A stretch of 64,000 nucleotides of DNA. Source: Yersinia proxima. GTDB taxonomy: Bacteria; Pseudomonadota; Gammaproteobacteria; Enterobacterales; Enterobacteriaceae. Where the stretch lies: the NCBI RefSeq assembly GCF_902170785.1, contig NZ_CABHYG010000004.1, positions 620,001 to 684,000 on the forward strand, read 5' to 3'. A program made the translations under genes and the position numbers. Positions 41,614 to 53,362 of the stretch are shown here, one piece after another. Every line of letters begins with the position of its first letter. Position 1 is the stretch's first letter. A model generated the notes under the pieces. That model saw nothing but the letters and a program-made list of their open reading frames with translations. It was not told where the DNA came from and searched no databases.

Positions 41614-42087
41614 ATGAAACACTCTATTGATTCGCTGAAAGAGTTGGGCCGTTACGATGATGCAGTGGCAATGGCGCAAAAATTACTGCGCAGCGACCCA
41701 GACAACGCCATCCTGCTGTATAAGATTGCCTCTCTTTATGATGTGCAAGGGCTAGAGTTGCAAGCGATCCCCTTCTATCGTGCGGCTATCGAGCATGATT
41801 TGGCGGGAAAAGAGCTACAGGAAGCCTATCTTGGACTAGGTAGCACTTACCGGGCGCTGGGGCTATATCAGGAATCATTAAATACATTTGACGCGGCGTT
41901 GGTTCGTTTTCCACAAGCAAAAGAGATAACCTTGTTTCGTGCCATGACACTGTACAATTTGGGTGAAACCAAAGAAGCGGTCGCAGCATTATTGATATTG
42001 CTGGCTGAAACCTCAAACCATCAGGATATCAGCCTCTACCAAAAAGCCATTCGCCAATATGCCGCTGACCTTGACCGAATTGGCTAA
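41614..42087 (+). CDS. Tetratricopeptide-repeat protein
   Basis: A 157-residue soluble protein made of about four TPR units (KELGRYDDAVAMAQKLLRSD, AILLYKIASLYDVQGLELQA, EAYLGLGSTYRALGLYQESL, TLFRAMTLYNLGETKEAVAA). No signal peptide, so cytoplasmic; a protein-protein scaffold of unknown partner. Start uncertain: 41614, 41599 (ATG) and 41590 (TTG) are in frame. Not in the E. coli version of this block. Confidence 0.8.
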   Translation: MKHSIDSLKELGRYDDAVAMAQKLLRSDPDNAILLYKIASLYDVQGLELQAIPFYRAAIEHDLAGKELQEAYLGLGSTYRALGLYQESLNTFDAALVRFPQAKEITLFRAMTLYNLGETKEAVAALLILLAETSNHQDISLYQKAIRQYAADLDRIG

Positions 42088-42248
42088 ATCCCTCGACTGA
42101 CGTGCGTATTACGCGCTAAACACCCCATAGCCATCTGGATTCCAACCCCATTTTCCCGCATTATGGGCAAACCAGGCAGCCATATCCGTGGCTAGTCTTA
42201 TATTTATCCTGCATATTCGCGCCATTCTAGTCGAGGTATTATTTTTCC

Positions 42249-42671
42249 ATGTCAGATAACCCAGCAACTTCATTATTGCGCCTTTATGGCATTAAAAATT
42301 GTGACACCATAAAAAAGGCTCGCCGCTGGTTGGAAGAACAAAACATTGCCTATCAGTTTCACGATTATCGCGTGGATGGATTGAGTGACGAACGTCTGCA
42401 AGGCTTTATCGATAAACTGGGTTGGGAGCCGTTGCTGAACACTCGTGGGACAACCTGGCGTAAATTGCCCCCCGCTCAGCGCGATGCCATTACTGATGCA
42501 CAATCAGCTAAAATGCTGATGTTAGAACAACCTGCCATTATCAAACGCCCACTGTTGGAAGCGGCCAATGGCGAGCTGCTGTTGGGCTTCAAGATTGAAA
42601 TTTATCAACAATTTATTCAGCAACATCTTCAAAAAGTAACCCATAACCCAAACGCTATTGAGGTGCAATAA
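42249..42671 (+). CDS. yffB: YffB, ArsC/Spx-family protein
   Basis: A 140-residue thioredoxin-fold ArsC-like protein with [20 protein letters not shown] carrying the single redox Cys, and [13 protein letters not shown]. coli YffB interacts with glutathione but lacks proven arsenate reductase activity. Starts 22 residues longer than some homologues at the N-terminus. dapE begins one base after the stop, as in E. coli. Confidence 0.9.
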   Translation: MSDNPATSLLRLYGIKNCDTIKKARRWLEEQNIAYQFHDYRVDGLSDERLQGFIDKLGWEPLLNTRGTTWRKLPPAQRDAITDAQSAKMLMLEQPAIIKRPLLEAANGELLLGFKIEIYQQFIQQHLQKVTHNPNAIEVQ

Positions 42672-42672
42672 C

Positions 42673-43800
42673 ATGATCTGTCCGGTAATCGACCTGGCCC
42701 AACAATTGATTAAACGCCCGTCGCTCAGCCCTAATGATGCGGGTTGCCAGGAGATCATGATTCAGCGCTTAGAAGCTATCGGTTTTACTGTCGAACCGAT
42801 GAATTTTGGCGACACTCTCAACTTCTGGGCCTGGCGTGGCGAAGGCGAGACACTGGCGTTTGCCGGTCATACCGATGTGGTTCCTACCGGCGATGAAAGC
42901 CACTGGAGCAGCCCGCCGTTTGAGCCAACCATTCGTGATGGCATGCTATATGGCCGTGGTGCTGCCGACATGAAAGGTTCGCTGGCGGCGATGGTGGTTG
43001 CAGCGGAGCGCTTTGTGGCCACACATCCTAATCATAAAGGTCGCCTGGCATTTATGATTACCTCCGATGAAGAAGCCAAAGCTATTAATGGCACCGTTAA
43101 AGTGGTTAATGCCCTGATGGCGCGTCATGAGCGGCTGGATTACTGCCTGGTGGGTGAACCATCCAGCACCGAGCGCGTCGGCGATGTGGTGAAAAATGGC
43201 CGCCGGGGTTCTATCACCGCTAACTTGCACATCCACGGTATCCAAGGGCATGTAGCTTATCCTCATCTGGCTGATAACCCCGTTCACCGTGCGATACCCG
43301 CGCTGAATGAACTGGTGGCGACACAATGGGACAAAGGCAATGAATTCTTCCCCGCCACCAGTATGCAAATCGCTAATTTGCATGCCGGCACTGGCAGCAA
43401 TAACGTGATTCCCGGTGAGTTCTATGTGCAGTTCAATTTCCGCTTCAGCACTGAACTGACTGATAGCATGATTAAGCAGCGGGTTGAGGCATTGCTGGAA
43501 CGTCATCAACTCAATTACACCCTGGAATGGGTTCTATCTGGTCAGCCATTCCTGACTGCGCGTGGCGCATTGGTTGATGCTGTGGTTAATGCCGTTGAAC
43601 ATTACGCTGAAATAACACCGCAACTGTTGACCACTGGTGGCACCTCTGATGGTCGGTTTATTGCTTTAATGGGCGCACAAGTGGTTGAACTGGGGCCTGT
43701 TAATGCCACAATCCATAAAGTGAATGAATGTGTTCACGCTGCGGATTTACAGCTGCTAAGCCGGATGTATCAGAGAATCATGGAGCAACTTATCGCATGA
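42673..43800 (+). CDS. dapE: Succinyl-diaminopimelate desuccinylase DapE
   Basis: A 375-residue M20 metallopeptidase-family enzyme of lysine and cell-wall synthesis. Metal ligands are in [37 protein letters not shown] and VGEPSS; the C-terminal [17 protein letters not shown] is typical. The ATG at 42673 has GAGG nine bases upstream. The next gene overlaps the stop by four bases. Confidence 0.96.
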   Translation: MICPVIDLAQQLIKRPSLSPNDAGCQEIMIQRLEAIGFTVEPMNFGDTLNFWAWRGEGETLAFAGHTDVVPTGDESHWSSPPFEPTIRDGMLYGRGAADMKGSLAAMVVAAERFVATHPNHKGRLAFMITSDEEAKAINGTVKVVNALMARHERLDYCLVGEPSSTERVGDVVKNGRRGSITANLHIHGIQGHVAYPHLADNPVHRAIPALNELVATQWDKGNEFFPATSMQIANLHAGTGSNNVIPGEFYVQFNFRFSTELTDSMIKQRVEALLERHQLNYTLEWVLSGQPFLTARGALVDAVVNAVEHYAEITPQLLTTGGTSDGRFIALMGAQVVELGPVNATIHKVNECVHAADLQLLSRMYQRIMEQLIA

Positions 43801-44501
43801 CAGCTAATACATTGACCCCACAGATGATTACCGGCCGTTCAACGGAGCATTTAGTGGTGTTAACCGGTAACCACCGCATGCAGCCACAGGCTGTTGATGC
43901 CTTTTTCGCTATGCAGCAAGCAGCTAAAAAGGCAGGTTTTGACTTGCAACCAGCCAGCACTTTTCGCGATTTTGACCGCCAATTGGCTATCTGGAATGGC
44001 AAATTTCGCGGTGAGCGACCAGTATTAGATAAAGACAGCCAACCGATAGACATTTCCCAGCTTGATGCCGCCAGCCGTTGTGAAGCTATTTTGCGTTGGT
44101 CCGCCTTGCCGGGGGCCAGCCGTCACCATTGGGGCAGTGATTTGGATATTTACGATCCATCACTGTTACCCTTGAAGACAAAATTGCAACTGGAGCCGTG
44201 GGAATACCAACTGGGTGGGTATTTTTATCCGCTAACTGAATGGCTTGATGCGCATATGGCTGAGTTTGGTTTTTACCGGCCTTTTAGTGAAGACACTGGC
44301 GGCGTTGCCGCTGAACCTTGGCACCTGAGTTACCGCCCTCTGGCGACAACTGCGGAGCATTTACTGACACCCGCCATCTTGCTGGAAGCCTGGCAATCAC
44401 AAGATGTGGCGGGAAGTGAGTGGCTTACCAGCCATTTACCCATGATTTTTTCACGATTTATAACGATACCTGATAGATTTCAAGATGTAGCTAACACATA
44501 G
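43797..44501 (+). CDS. M15-family D,D-carboxypeptidase-like protein
   Basis: A 234-residue VanY-type (M15B) zinc peptidase domain: [20 protein letters not shown], the zinc site [13 protein letters not shown] (His, Asp), the catalytic Glu and last ligand His in [10 protein letters not shown]. It would cut D-Ala-D-Ala of peptidoglycan precursors, but no signal peptide is visible, so its site of action is unclear. Overlaps dapE by ATGA, so it is translationally coupled. Confidence 0.85.
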   Translation: MTANTLTPQMITGRSTEHLVVLTGNHRMQPQAVDAFFAMQQAAKKAGFDLQPASTFRDFDRQLAIWNGKFRGERPVLDKDSQPIDISQLDAASRCEAILRWSALPGASRHHWGSDLDIYDPSLLPLKTKLQLEPWEYQLGGYFYPLTEWLDAHMAEFGFYRPFSEDTGGVAAEPWHLSYRPLATTAEHLLTPAILLEAWQSQDVAGSEWLTSHLPMIFSRFITIPDRFQDVANT

Positions 44502-44535
44502 CAATTTGAAAGATGACAGGTAAAGGAATTTAACC

Positions 44536-44730
44536 ATGCATTGGCTCGCAGATTACTGGTGGGTAGTTCTCATCATACTTGTCGGCATGATCTTAAACGG
44601 TATCAAAGAGTTACGCCGCCTTGATCATAAGAAATTTTTGAGCAATAAGCCGGAGATCCCGCCCCATCGCGACAATAATGCGCAGTGGGATGATGATGAC
44701 GACTGGCCGGATAAAGACAAGAAAAAGTAA
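44536..44730 (+). CDS. ypfN: YpfN small membrane protein (UPF0370)
   Basis: A 64-residue protein with one N-terminal membrane helix ([16 protein letters not shown]), then [20 protein letters not shown] and an acidic/basic tail of Asp and Lys. Matches the UPF0370 family; function unknown. Follows the M15 gene by 34 bp, with AAAGGAA as ribosome-binding site. Confidence 0.92.
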   Translation: MHWLADYWWVVLIILVGMILNGIKELRRLDHKKFLSNKPEIPPHRDNNAQWDDDDDWPDKDKKK

Positions 44731-44757
44731 TATGGGAGGGAGCGCGGCTCCCCCTGA

Positions 44758-45393
44758 TTAATTGCCCGCAAGATCGTGGCGCAAATGAGCAATCGCTCGC
44801 ACCAACATGGGTTGATTAATGCCATGTCCGGTATTGGCATCCAGATCTAATGTCACCGAGCATCCCAACGCCGTTAAGCTATTCGCTGCAGCTTTGGCCT
44901 GCTCTACCGAGATAACGCCATCCTGTTCCCCATGAATCAGATGAATGCTGACGTCAGCAATGGGTTGCTGTGGCAACGTAGCGAAACGCCCACTGAATCC
45001 GACGACCTGCCCAGCCAACTGCGGCTGCGCTTTCACCCCTTCCAATGACATAATAGTGCCCTGTGAGAATCCCACTAATGTCGTCTGCGCTGCGCTAAGC
45101 CCACTTTGTTGCTGCCAGTGACGCACCGTGGCAATAAATTCGGGCATCACTTCATCAATACGCCCTTGCCGCCCCTGCTCGGTGATCCCCTGAACGGAAA
45201 ACCACTGCCGCCCATTACCCATGCTGCTGGCAAATGGCCCATCAATACTAACCACCAATGCCTGTAGAAATGCTTGAGCAAAATGGCTACCGACCGGTGC
45301 CATCCCCGCAGCACTGTCGCCAACACCATGAAATAACAAAATTAATTGCTCAGGTTGAGCCGGTTGCTGCACCACAATGTGTTTCTGATTCAT
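44758..45393 (-). CDS. ypfH: YpfH esterase (alpha/beta hydrolase)
   Basis: A 211-residue carboxylesterase of the phospholipase/carboxylesterase family. The oxyanion region LLFHGVGDSAAGMAPVG, the nucleophile elbow LVGFSQGTIMSLEG, and the acid/His pair in HGEQDGVISVE and DLDANTGHGIN are seen. The ATG at 45393 follows AAGG. Converges on ypfN. Confidence 0.9.
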   Translation of the reverse strand: MNQKHIVVQQPAQPEQLILLFHGVGDSAAGMAPVGSHFAQAFLQALVVSIDGPFASSMGNGRQWFSVQGITEQGRQGRIDEVMPEFIATVRHWQQQSGLSAAQTTLVGFSQGTIMSLEGVKAQPQLAGQVVGFSGRFATLPQQPIADVSIHLIHGEQDGVISVEQAKAAANSLTALGCSVTLDLDANTGHGINQPMLVRAIAHLRHDLAGN

Positions 45394-45476
45394 CGCGAGA
45401 CCTTTAGTATCCAAATAATAATAGGATTAACTATAGGCTGCTGGTTTAAAAAGGATATTGGGTTTTATTGAGGGAG

Positions 45477-47540
45477 TTATTGGAAATTATTGATGTTAAC
45501 TAAAAAATTGCCCACCGGTTTTAGCTCCGCCATCGCTTCGGCAGCCTCTTGACGCCACTTGCTCACCAATGCTTTGCGCCCTGAAAGGCCCAGATTTTTA
45601 ACAATTTCCGCTGTCGTGCGCCCCTGCTGTAAATATTGTCGTAATGCGGGAAGAGAGGCTTTTATTTGCAACGCTTTATCTTGCAACAACAGCCGCTGCA
45701 ATGCAGGTAAACTCGCCTCTAATGAGCGCAAAGCAAACGCAAACCCGGCAAGTTCACGCCAGTCATCATCATTTAAGGTGATATCAGGTTGCTCAGGCGG
45801 GAGTAACGATACGGGCGTCTCAAGACCAATCCATTGCTGCAACCAATACCAATCCCGCACTAATTGCTGGCGTGCCGCCTCACAGAGCATTTTCCCGGCG
45901 CGACTCAGAGGTAACACAGCCATTGCCGCGTAACAACCGCTGCTGGCTTCTTTATGACTCCCAATACGCACCAGATGAAAGCCGCAAGCATGCCAAAAAC
46001 ACGCTAATTCTGCCGTATAGCCAAAACTGACCGAAAGAAAGTCCAGCCCTTCGCGCTGCGCCCGAGCTTGTTCGGCGGCAATCATCTGCCGGGCAATCCC
46101 TTGCTGTCGCCATAATGGTGCTACCGCGACTCGACTAATTCGTCTGGATAATAAGATTGGCGCTTGCCATTGCCCGCTGTGGGCCGCCAGTGATTGCGCC
46201 ACCAAACTGCCTTTTGGCCGCCGTTGACCGGCCCAAACCGCATGAGCTAATGCGCTGTCCAACCCGCCTTCATCCACCAGCCACAAAGCACCAACCACTG
46301 AATCGGCCACCTTTGCGGCTGAAAAATGCATACCGGTCGCATCCATCAAACGCCGCAAATCAAGTGGTGTGGTGCGGTAATGAGCACTAGAAAGCAAACC
46401 ATAAAAGTGCCGCAATAACTCAGAGTTGCTCAGCCAATCAGATTGTTCACAGACAGTAATATCGATGGGTGCCGTGGCTGATTCTGTCGGCGACAATTTA
46501 TCATTTATCCGGTCATCATCGAACAGCATAATATCGTCGATAATCTGCTCCAGCGGATCATGGCTGGCCCAGCGAATAGGGTCTGTTAGTGTTAAATGAT
46601 GCCAGTCACTTAAGGTCGCGCAAAACTTCAATAAGAAGCCACGTCCCGTGCCTTCATAGCCCTGTACCGTCGTGGTTAATAAGGCCCGAGGAAAATGAGC
46701 CAAAAGCGCCGATAGCAACGCCGTTGGGATAGCTGCTGCCTCATCAATCAATAACCAGTCAACATCACTGACATCATGTTGCTGGCAATACTCCAGCAGT
46801 GCATCTGGCGCCCAAAAACGCGCACGACCCCCTGCTCGCTGGCTTAATACTAGAGTAGCGGCCTTGCCCGGCCCAGTGACCCAACAACGGCCCGCAGACT
46901 GCGCCACCAGCATACCGGCAAGTGTCGACTTACCTCGTCCGCGTGCTGCTGTTAGCACCCAAACACCCTGCCTGGCCTGCATCAAACGTTGAAGAATCGC
47001 CTGCTGTTCTGTGGTAGGGGTGCCGTCCGGCGGCTGCCAGTTTGGGTGAGCATCAAACTGCGGTACAGGCGGCAACTGACCCTGCTGCCACAAAAACACA
47101 TCGGGAGAGGCCAGAAGTTGGCGCTGCACATGGCGAATAAAATTCGGCGTCGTGATAGGGGCACTCTGTTCACTCCAGCGCAGGCTGTCGCTATCTGGTA
47201 ACAGTGCCCAGTCATCCCACGCGGGGACTAACAACAGTAGCCAACTTCCGGCCCGTAATACCCCTGCTAACACTGCCAGCGCTTCAGTATTCAGGCCATC
47301 GGTGGCATCGAATACACCGTGTAACCCCTCCTGCCCCAATAAGGTTTTGGCCGCCGTCGGCCGAACACCATTGGCACCTGAGGGAAAATGATCCCCGACC
47401 CACAGCCAATCGCCAGGTAGTTGTTCACTCAGATTTATCGCCTGCTGCCGCGCCCAATCAGCATCGCCACTGAGCACCAGCAAGCGCCGATGCCCCTGCT
47501 GTGCCATCAATGCCTGACTGGCGATAATTCCGCTGATCAC
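45477..47540 (-). CDS. tmcA: tRNA(Met) cytidine acetyltransferase TmcA
   Basis: Makes N4-acetylcytidine at the elongator tRNA-Met wobble base using ATP and acetyl-CoA. Domains: an N-terminal DUF1726-like part, a RecD-like helicase domain with Walker [16 protein letters not shown] and Walker [15 protein letters not shown], a GNAT domain ([20 protein letters not shown]) and a tRNA-binding tail. GTG at 47540 directly after the stop of the upstream gene gives 687 residues; TTG at 47582 or ATG at 47507 are alternatives. The residue count fits E. coli (~671). Confidence 0.9.
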   Translation of the reverse strand: MISGIIASQALMAQQGHRRLLVLSGDADWARQQAINLSEQLPGDWLWVGDHFPSGANGVRPTAAKTLLGQEGLHGVFDATDGLNTEALAVLAGVLRAGSWLLLLVPAWDDWALLPDSDSLRWSEQSAPITTPNFIRHVQRQLLASPDVFLWQQGQLPPVPQFDAHPNWQPPDGTPTTEQQAILQRLMQARQGVWVLTAARGRGKSTLAGMLVAQSAGRCWVTGPGKAATLVLSQRAGGRARFWAPDALLEYCQQHDVSDVDWLLIDEAAAIPTALLSALLAHFPRALLTTTVQGYEGTGRGFLLKFCATLSDWHHLTLTDPIRWASHDPLEQIIDDIMLFDDDRINDKLSPTESATAPIDITVCEQSDWLSNSELLRHFYGLLSSAHYRTTPLDLRRLMDATGMHFSAAKVADSVVGALWLVDEGGLDSALAHAVWAGQRRPKGSLVAQSLAAHSGQWQAPILLSRRISRVAVAPLWRQQGIARQMIAAEQARAQREGLDFLSVSFGYTAELACFWHACGFHLVRIGSHKEASSGCYAAMAVLPLSRAGKMLCEAARQQLVRDWYWLQQWIGLETPVSLLPPEQPDITLNDDDWRELAGFAFALRSLEASLPALQRLLLQDKALQIKASLPALRQYLQQGRTTAEIVKNLGLSGRKALVSKWRQEAAEAMAELKPVGNFLVNINNFQ

Positions 47541-47541
47541 G

Positions 47542-48006
<465 letters not shown>

Positions 48007-48039
48007 TTATCATAAGAGTTATTCTACCTTGCAATAAAA

Positions 48040-48062
48040 TGCCGGCGGCGAATGCACCGGCA
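48040..48062 (-). terminator. Terminator after ypfJ
   Basis: TGCCGG and CCGGCA (48040–48045 and 48057–48062) pair over an 11-base loop. On the minus strand TTTTATT follows. Confidence 0.65.
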
Positions 48063-48109
48063 AACAGTACGCTTATGATAGTCTCTGCTTACTTGAGGTT
48101 CTAGCGCTA

Positions 48110-48979
48110 TTAGCGGGTGGCAAAAGTATTGCAGCTATTCGGGTCGCCACTGTCGAATCCACGTTTAAACCATGTATAACGTTGCGCCGAAGTGCCATGA
48201 GTGAAACTATCTGGTACTACGCGCCCCTGGCGCTGCTGCTGCAATCTGTCATCACCAATGGCCTGTGCAGCATTCAGTGCTTCCTGTAAATCGCCGACCT
48301 CTAATACATTTTGCTGCTCCATGGCTTTGCCCCAGACACCGGCAAAACAGTCCGCCTGCAATTCCATTTTGACCGATAAGCGATTAGCTTCCGCCTCAGA
48401 TGCGCCTTGCTGCTGTTGCCGTACTTTAGTATCGATACCCATCAAATGCTGTACATGGTGCCCAACTTCATGAGCGATCACATAGGCTTGAGCAAAGTCG
48501 CCGTCAGCACCCAGTTTATTTTTCATATCTTCATAGAAAGACAAATCGATATAAACCGTGCTGTCCGCCGGGCAATAAAACGGCCCCATTACCGACTGGC
48601 CAGTGCCACAACCGGTGCGCGTTGCGCCCCGATACATCACTAATTTAGGCTCTTGGTAGCTGCGACCCATTTTTTGAAAAATAGGTTTCCAGGTGTCTTC
48701 AGTATCGGCCAGAACCACCGAGGTAAACTTGGCATATTGGTAATCTTTGGCGCTGACAGAACCTTGTGGGCGTGGTTGAGTCTGGGTTTGAGACATAGGA
48801 TCACTGCCGTTTAACAGCGGCGTCAGATCAACCCCGTAGTAACCTGCGACCAGCACCACAATCAAGATGACCAGGCCCCCTTTGCCACCAATAGGAGGCC
48901 GGAATCCGCCACCACCGCCAGATGAATCCCCCCGCCGGTCTTCTACATTGTCACTTTCGCGACGACCTTGCCAACGCAT
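48110..48979 (-). CDS. ypfJ: YpfJ neutral zinc metallopeptidase family protein
   Basis: A 289-residue inner-membrane-anchored protein: a short Gly-rich basic N-terminus, one membrane helix ([18 protein letters not shown]) and a periplasmic metallopeptidase domain with the zinc motif [15 protein letters not shown] and [13 protein letters not shown]. Family (PF04228) members lack a proven substrate. Starts with [18 protein letters not shown], standard for the family. Confidence 0.92.
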   Translation of the reverse strand: MRWQGRRESDNVEDRRGDSSGGGGGFRPPIGGKGGLVILIVVLVAGYYGVDLTPLLNGSDPMSQTQTQPRPQGSVSAKDYQYAKFTSVVLADTEDTWKPIFQKMGRSYQEPKLVMYRGATRTGCGTGQSVMGPFYCPADSTVYIDLSFYEDMKNKLGADGDFAQAYVIAHEVGHHVQHLMGIDTKVRQQQQGASEAEANRLSVKMELQADCFAGVWGKAMEQQNVLEVGDLQEALNAAQAIGDDRLQQQRQGRVVPDSFTHGTSAQRYTWFKRGFDSGDPNSCNTFATR

Positions 48980-49089
48980 AGCTTTGCTCCCAGATATATT
49001 CCTTACGTATTATCGTAGGAAATCTGCCAAGCAAATACCATCAAAAGCAAAAATGATTAATGTCATGGGGGAAAATAAAAAGATATGAG

Positions 49090-49112
49090 GGGGAGACATA
49101 GGCTATCTCCCC
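49090..49112 (-). terminator. Hairpin after purC
   Basis: GGGGAGA and TCTCCCC (49090–49096 and 49106–49112) form a seven-pair stem. On the minus strand a T-rich stretch follows after about eight bases. Confidence 0.55.
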
Positions 49113-49153
49113 TTAAAACGGTTACGTCAGAGAAAACGTAATCGATTGCGTGG

Positions 49154-49867
49154 TTAGTCTAATTTTACGCCAATACGGTGTGCAACTTCTTCGTAGGCTT
49201 CAATCAAACCACCCAGGCTTTGACGGTAACGGTCTTTATCCATTTTGTTCAGGGTTTTCTTATCCCACAAACGGCTGCCATCAGGCGAGAACTCATCGCC
49301 CAACACCACTTCACCGTTGAACAGGCCGAATTCCAACTTGAAATCCACCAGGATTAAACCTGCATCATCAAACAGTTTACTCAACACGTCATTGGCCAAA
49401 TAGCTCAGTTCTTTCATTCGCGCTAATTGTGCTTCTGTCGCCCAGCCAAATGTTTTGCAGTAAGACTCATTGACCATCGGATCATGCATAGCATCATTTT
49501 TCAAGAACAAGTCAAACAGCGGAGGATTCAGCTCCAGACCTTCCTCAATCCCCAAACGCTTAACCAAAGAACCCGCTGCGCGGTTACGAATAACACACTC
49601 AACCGGGATCATTTCCAGTTTTTTCACCAACACTTCGGTGTCTGATAGCAAGCGTTCCATTTGGGTGGGAATACCGGCCTCTTCCAATTTAGCCATGATG
49701 AAATGGTTAAATTTGTTGTTTACCATGCCCTTACGATCGAACTGCTCAATGCGCTGACCATCCAGTGCTGATGTATCGTTACGGAACTCCAATACCAATA
49801 GGTCAGGATTTTCGGTGGTATAGACGGTTTTCGCCTTGCCACGATACAACTCAGCTAGCTTTTGCAT
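49154..49867 (-). CDS. purC: SAICAR synthetase PurC
   Basis: A 237-residue enzyme of purine synthesis joining CAIR and aspartate with ATP. Signature segments: [53 protein letters not shown] and [16 protein letters not shown]. The ATG at 49867 has GGAG eight bases upstream; the longer frame would add a Cys-rich leader not seen in the family. I find no good PurR box between it and bamC. Confidence 0.96.
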   Translation of the reverse strand: MQKLAELYRGKAKTVYTTENPDLLVLEFRNDTSALDGQRIEQFDRKGMVNNKFNHFIMAKLEEAGIPTQMERLLSDTEVLVKKLEMIPVECVIRNRAAGSLVKRLGIEEGLELNPPLFDLFLKNDAMHDPMVNESYCKTFGWATEAQLARMKELSYLANDVLSKLFDDAGLILVDFKLEFGLFNGEVVLGDEFSPDGSRLWDKKTLNKMDKDRYRQSLGGLIEAYEEVAHRIGVKLD

Positions 49868-49966
49868 CTTAATTACTCCAGTAATGTGACAATCTTTGAT
49901 ATACCCTTGGCACTTGAAGCCACAGTGATATTTACTGCAACAACAAGCTCTTTGGGTAGAAATAAA

Positions 49967-49988
49967 CAAAGGGGCCGAAGCCCCTTTG
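49967..49988 (-). terminator. Terminator after bamC with UUCG loop
   Basis: CAAAGGGGC and GCCCCTTTG (49967–49975 and 49980–49988) form a nine-pair stem. On the minus strand the loop is TTCG and TTTATTT follows, a very stable terminator. Confidence 0.88.
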
Positions 49989-49991
49989 GTT

Positions 49992-51050
49992 TTATTGAGT
50001 ACTTATAGCACTAGTCTGGCTAAGCGCAGCCTGGAACACCGCGACCAGCGCATCATTCTGCGACTGAGTCAGCGTTTGCCCTTTAGGCCCGATGAACTGT
50101 AAGCTGCTGCGGTTATCAAGGTCACCGACTTGCAACTTATAATCACCGGTTGGTAATTCTGGGTCTTTGGCACCCAAGGCATCCCAACTACTGCTGCTCA
50201 TCGATTTAACTGTGACATTAATCGTACCCAGTGGACGGCTGCGATCCGTAACTTTCATGCCCACTTTTTCAAGTGCATTTGGCAGACGTTCCCACAACAC
50301 CGCATACGGCGCACGTACAATCAATTGTGGTAAACCGGTATCATCGCTGCCACTCTGGACATCAAGAGCACCAGCTGTACGTGCCGCCTGATTGTTTTCG
50401 CTATCAGAACGCACCTTATCCAGACCTTCAATAATGGCATTCAGCATGGCGCCATTGTAGCGCTGGATTTCGGTATAGCTGGTAACCGGCTTGCCACCTT
50501 GTTGTAACTCAAGGGATTTCACCACCAGAGCCAACTGATAACCTTGCTCCTGCACACTTATCTGATAACGCCCTTCAAACTGGACGTCTTCATCTGCACG
50601 ATTCCATTTAACCCAGTCAGTTGTCAGGGTTTGGCTGGCATCCTGGCGGCTGGCGATTGCCCAGTTTTTATCCTGTAGCACGCGGGTGACTTGCGCCCAC
50701 AGATTACGATTTTGCGGGCTATTTTCTAACAATAGCTTGCTGGTATCGTTAGCATTTTCAGCGCGAGAACCGCTTAACAATGCCAGTGGCTGAACTGGAG
50801 GACGGATGTCCAACTGTTTGCCCACAGCGCCTTGAGTGTTGACGGAGCGGACATCATACTCACCATTTTGCACTGGCAGAATCATCCCTGCTGGCGAATT
50901 CAGTGGCTTCAAGCCCGGAGCTTCAAGATAAGACTCGTCACCGCCAACCTGGCGTTTGTAGCGTTGGTCAGTGGTACAGCCTGCCAGCAACATCGCCAGC
51001 GAAACCCCCACAACCGTTACCACTGTCGACTTTTGCAATGTTATTGCCAT
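49992..51050 (-). CDS. bamC: BamC outer-membrane assembly lipoprotein
   Basis: A 352-residue lipoprotein of the BAM complex, which inserts beta-barrel proteins in the outer membrane. The signal ends in the lipobox MLLAGC, followed by the unstructured stretch that binds BamD (including [20 protein letters not shown]) and two helix-grip domains. ATG at 51050; a TTG one codon upstream is unlikely. It lies 16 bp after dapA, as in E. coli. Confidence 0.95.
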   Translation of the reverse strand: MAITLQKSTVVTVVGVSLAMLLAGCTTDQRYKRQVGGDESYLEAPGLKPLNSPAGMILPVQNGEYDVRSVNTQGAVGKQLDIRPPVQPLALLSGSRAENANDTSKLLLENSPQNRNLWAQVTRVLQDKNWAIASRQDASQTLTTDWVKWNRADEDVQFEGRYQISVQEQGYQLALVVKSLELQQGGKPVTSYTEIQRYNGAMLNAIIEGLDKVRSDSENNQAARTAGALDVQSGSDDTGLPQLIVRAPYAVLWERLPNALEKVGMKVTDRSRPLGTINVTVKSMSSSSWDALGAKDPELPTGDYKLQVGDLDNRSSLQFIGPKGQTLTQSQNDALVAVFQAALSQTSAISTQ

Positions 51051-51066
51051 CAAATTTCCCTAAGAG

Positions 51067-51948
51067 TTACAGCAAACCTGCGCTTTTCAGCGCGTCTTCC
51101 ACAATCCGTTTAGCTGGATCAGTCAACGGGGTCATTGGCAGACGCATAGTGTCATTCGCCATTAATCCCAGTTTCTTCGCGGCCCATTTCACCGGAATTG
51201 GGTTTGCTTCTACAAATAAATGCTGATGCAATGGCATCAAGCGCTGATTCAAACGGCGAGCTTCGGCAAAGTTACCCTGTGCAGCCAATGCACAAAGTTC
51301 AGCCATTTCGCGTGCAGCAATGTTTGCTGTCACCGAAATAACCCCTTTACCGCCCAGTTGCATAAAGTCCAGACCGCTCGCATCGTCACCACTGAGCAGG
51401 ATGAAATCTTCATCATCAACCAGCACTTGGATCTGACTTACACGACTTAAGTTCCCTGTTGCTTCTTTAACAGCAACAATATTTTTAATTTTGGCTAAGC
51501 GGGCAATGGTCGGCGGCAACATATCGCAACCGGTACGCGAAGGCACATTATAGAGAATTTGTGGCAAATCGGTACTTTCAGCGATCGCTTTAAAGTGCTG
51601 ATACAAACCTTCCTGCATCGGACGGTTATAATATGGCGTCACCGTCAGGCAACCCACCACACCGGTATCTTTAAATCTATCCGTGAGTGAAATGGCTTCG
51701 GCGGTGGCATTAGCACCGGTTCCGGCAATCACAGGAATACGGCCATCGGCCAGTTCGAGCGTCTGCAAGACAACATCAACATGTTCGTCATGGTTCAACG
51801 TGGCAGATTCACCCGTTGTGCCCACAGAGACAATCGCCGCAGTTCCACTGGCTACATGATAATCGATAAGTTTCTTAAGACTCGCACGATCGACATTACC
51901 TTTGTCGTCCATCGGCGTTATCAGCGCAACTATGCTTCCTGTAAACAT
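51067..51948 (-). CDS. dapA: 4-hydroxy-tetrahydrodipicolinate synthase DapA
   Basis: A 293-residue aldolase-type enzyme that condenses pyruvate with aspartate semialdehyde, the first step to diaminopimelate and lysine. Motifs: [35 protein letters not shown] with the catalytic Tyr, and the Schiff-base lysine in [15 protein letters not shown]. The ATG at 51948 has GGGAAG upstream. Shares an operon with bamC; gcvR is divergent. Confidence 0.96.
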   Translation of the reverse strand: MFTGSIVALITPMDDKGNVDRASLKKLIDYHVASGTAAIVSVGTTGESATLNHDEHVDVVLQTLELADGRIPVIAGTGANATAEAISLTDRFKDTGVVGCLTVTPYYNRPMQEGLYQHFKAIAESTDLPQILYNVPSRTGCDMLPPTIARLAKIKNIVAVKEATGNLSRVSQIQVLVDDEDFILLSGDDASGLDFMQLGGKGVISVTANIAAREMAELCALAAQGNFAEARRLNQRLMPLHQHLFVEANPIPVKWAAKKLGLMANDTMRLPMTPLTDPAKRIVEDALKSAGLL

Positions 51949-52067
51949 CGTACTTCCCGTTAACATTGCCCACCCCCACCTTAAACAAGTTCCTCATGGT
52001 ACTTTTGACCTCTATCCAAAAGCAAGCAAACAACTGTGTTGTAAGCGCTTGGCAGCAGGTTTTTTTT

Positions 52068-52682
52068 ATGTTTACCATGGTAACCCCAAAGAGCATGACA
52101 GGAAGAGCGATTTTGCCGCAGCTTGATGAACATTATCTGGTCATTACCGCACTCGGTGCTGACCGCCCTGGAATCGTGAATACCATCACCCGCCATGTCA
52201 GTAGCTGCGGTTGTAATATTGAAGATAGCCGGCTGGCCATGTTTGGTGAGGAGTTCACATTTATTATGCTGCTTTCCGGCAGTTGGAACGCGATAACCCT
52301 ACTGGAATCGACCTTGCCGCAAAAAGGCGCAGAGCTTGATTTACTGATTGTGATGAAACGCACCAATGCACAAAATCAGAAAGCCATGCCTGCCACCGTC
52401 TGGGTGAAAGTCGAGGTGAATGACTCCCCCCATATTATTGAACGGTTTACCAATCTGTTCCATTGCCACAATATGAATATCGCTGAGTTGGTTTCCAAGA
52501 CTCAACCGGCTGAAGGTGACATTCCTCCTCGCTTGCATATTCAGATAAGTGCACACAGTCCTGCCAGCCAAAACAGTTCAATAATCGAACATGCTTTTTA
52601 TCAGCTATGTACAGAACTCAACGCACAAGGCAGTATTAGCGTTGTGAACTATCCACAGCATGACTCACGAATGGAGAGTTAG
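52068..52682 (+). CDS. gcvR: GcvR, glycine cleavage regulator
   Basis: A 204-residue protein with two ACT domains (HYLVITALGADRPGIVNTIT, then ELDLLIVMKRTN; second from about 110). GcvR represses gcv genes by binding GcvA. The ATG at 52068 has AGG eight bases upstream; ATG codons at 52077 and 52098 are in frame, so the first 10 residues are uncertain. bcp starts two bases after its stop. Confidence 0.9.
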   Translation: MFTMVTPKSMTGRAILPQLDEHYLVITALGADRPGIVNTITRHVSSCGCNIEDSRLAMFGEEFTFIMLLSGSWNAITLLESTLPQKGAELDLLIVMKRTNAQNQKAMPATVWVKVEVNDSPHIIERFTNLFHCHNMNIAELVSKTQPAEGDIPPRLHIQISAHSPASQNSSIIEHAFYQLCTELNAQGSISVVNYPQHDSRMES

Positions 52683-52684
52683 TA

Positions 52685-53155
52685 ATGAGCCCATTGAAAG
52701 CCGGTGATATTGCGCCGAAGTTTAGTTTGCCCGACCAAGATGGCGAGCAAATTAGTTTGGCCGACTTCCAGGGACAACGTGTCTTGGTCTATTTCTATCC
52801 TAAAGCCATGACACCTGGCTGTACCGTTCAGGCCTGTGGTCTGCGCGATAATATGGATGAATTGAAAAAAGCAGGTGTTGAAGTGCTGGGTATTAGCACC
52901 GACAAACCTGAAAAGCTGTCACGTTTCGCCGAAAAAGAGTTACTGAATTTCACTTTACTGTCTGATGAGAATCATGAAGTTGCAGAGCAATTTGGTGTCT
53001 GGGGCGAGAAAAGTTTTATGGGAAAAACCTACGACGGTATCCATCGTATCAGCTTCTTGATTGGTGCGGATGGCAAGGTGGAGCATGTATTTGATAATTT
53101 CAAAACCACCAACCACCACGAAATCGTTATGAACTATTTGCACCAAAGTGCTTGA
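52685..53155 (+). CDS. bcp: Thioredoxin-dependent peroxiredoxin Bcp
   Basis: A 156-residue peroxiredoxin that reduces hydroperoxides. The peroxidatic Cys is in YPKAMTPGCTVQACGLRDN, with the resolving Cys five residues later as in PrxQ/BCP types. Ends just before a strong terminator. Coupled to gcvR. Confidence 0.95.
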   Translation: MSPLKAGDIAPKFSLPDQDGEQISLADFQGQRVLVYFYPKAMTPGCTVQACGLRDNMDELKKAGVEVLGISTDKPEKLSRFAEKELLNFTLLSDENHEVAEQFGVWGEKSFMGKTYDGIHRISFLIGADGKVEHVFDNFKTTNHHEIVMNYLHQSA

Positions 53156-53188
53156 GTCATAACACATCAGCCCTGACCGATACATGGC

Positions 53189-53216
53189 AAAAAAGAGCGC
53201 TCAGACGCTCTTTTTT
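53189..53216 (+). terminator. Terminator after bcp
   Basis: AAAAAAGAGCG and CGCTCTTTTTT (53189–53199 and 53206–53216), perfect 11-pair stem, six-base loop, T-run. Confidence 0.92.
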
Positions 53217-53248
53217 ATTGGCAATAAATCGAATGATCCCCAAAGCCA

Positions 53249-53345
53249 TTGCTGTTGCAGCAAGGCAGCCAGCGAACTCATCCCGATGAGCTGACTCCGC
53301 TCAGTGATTCGGGTGAGTGAGTGCAGCTAACACCGCTGCGGCATC
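53249..53345 (+). repeat. Degenerate ERIC-like element
   Basis: The body GTTGCAGCAAGGCAGCCAGC…TCCCGATGAGCTGA…GATTCGGGTGAGTGAGTGCA corresponds to ERIC, but the ends have lost TATACCC/GGGTATA. Between converging bcp and perM. Confidence 0.7.
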
Positions 53346-53362
53346 AAGGGCACAGGGGATAG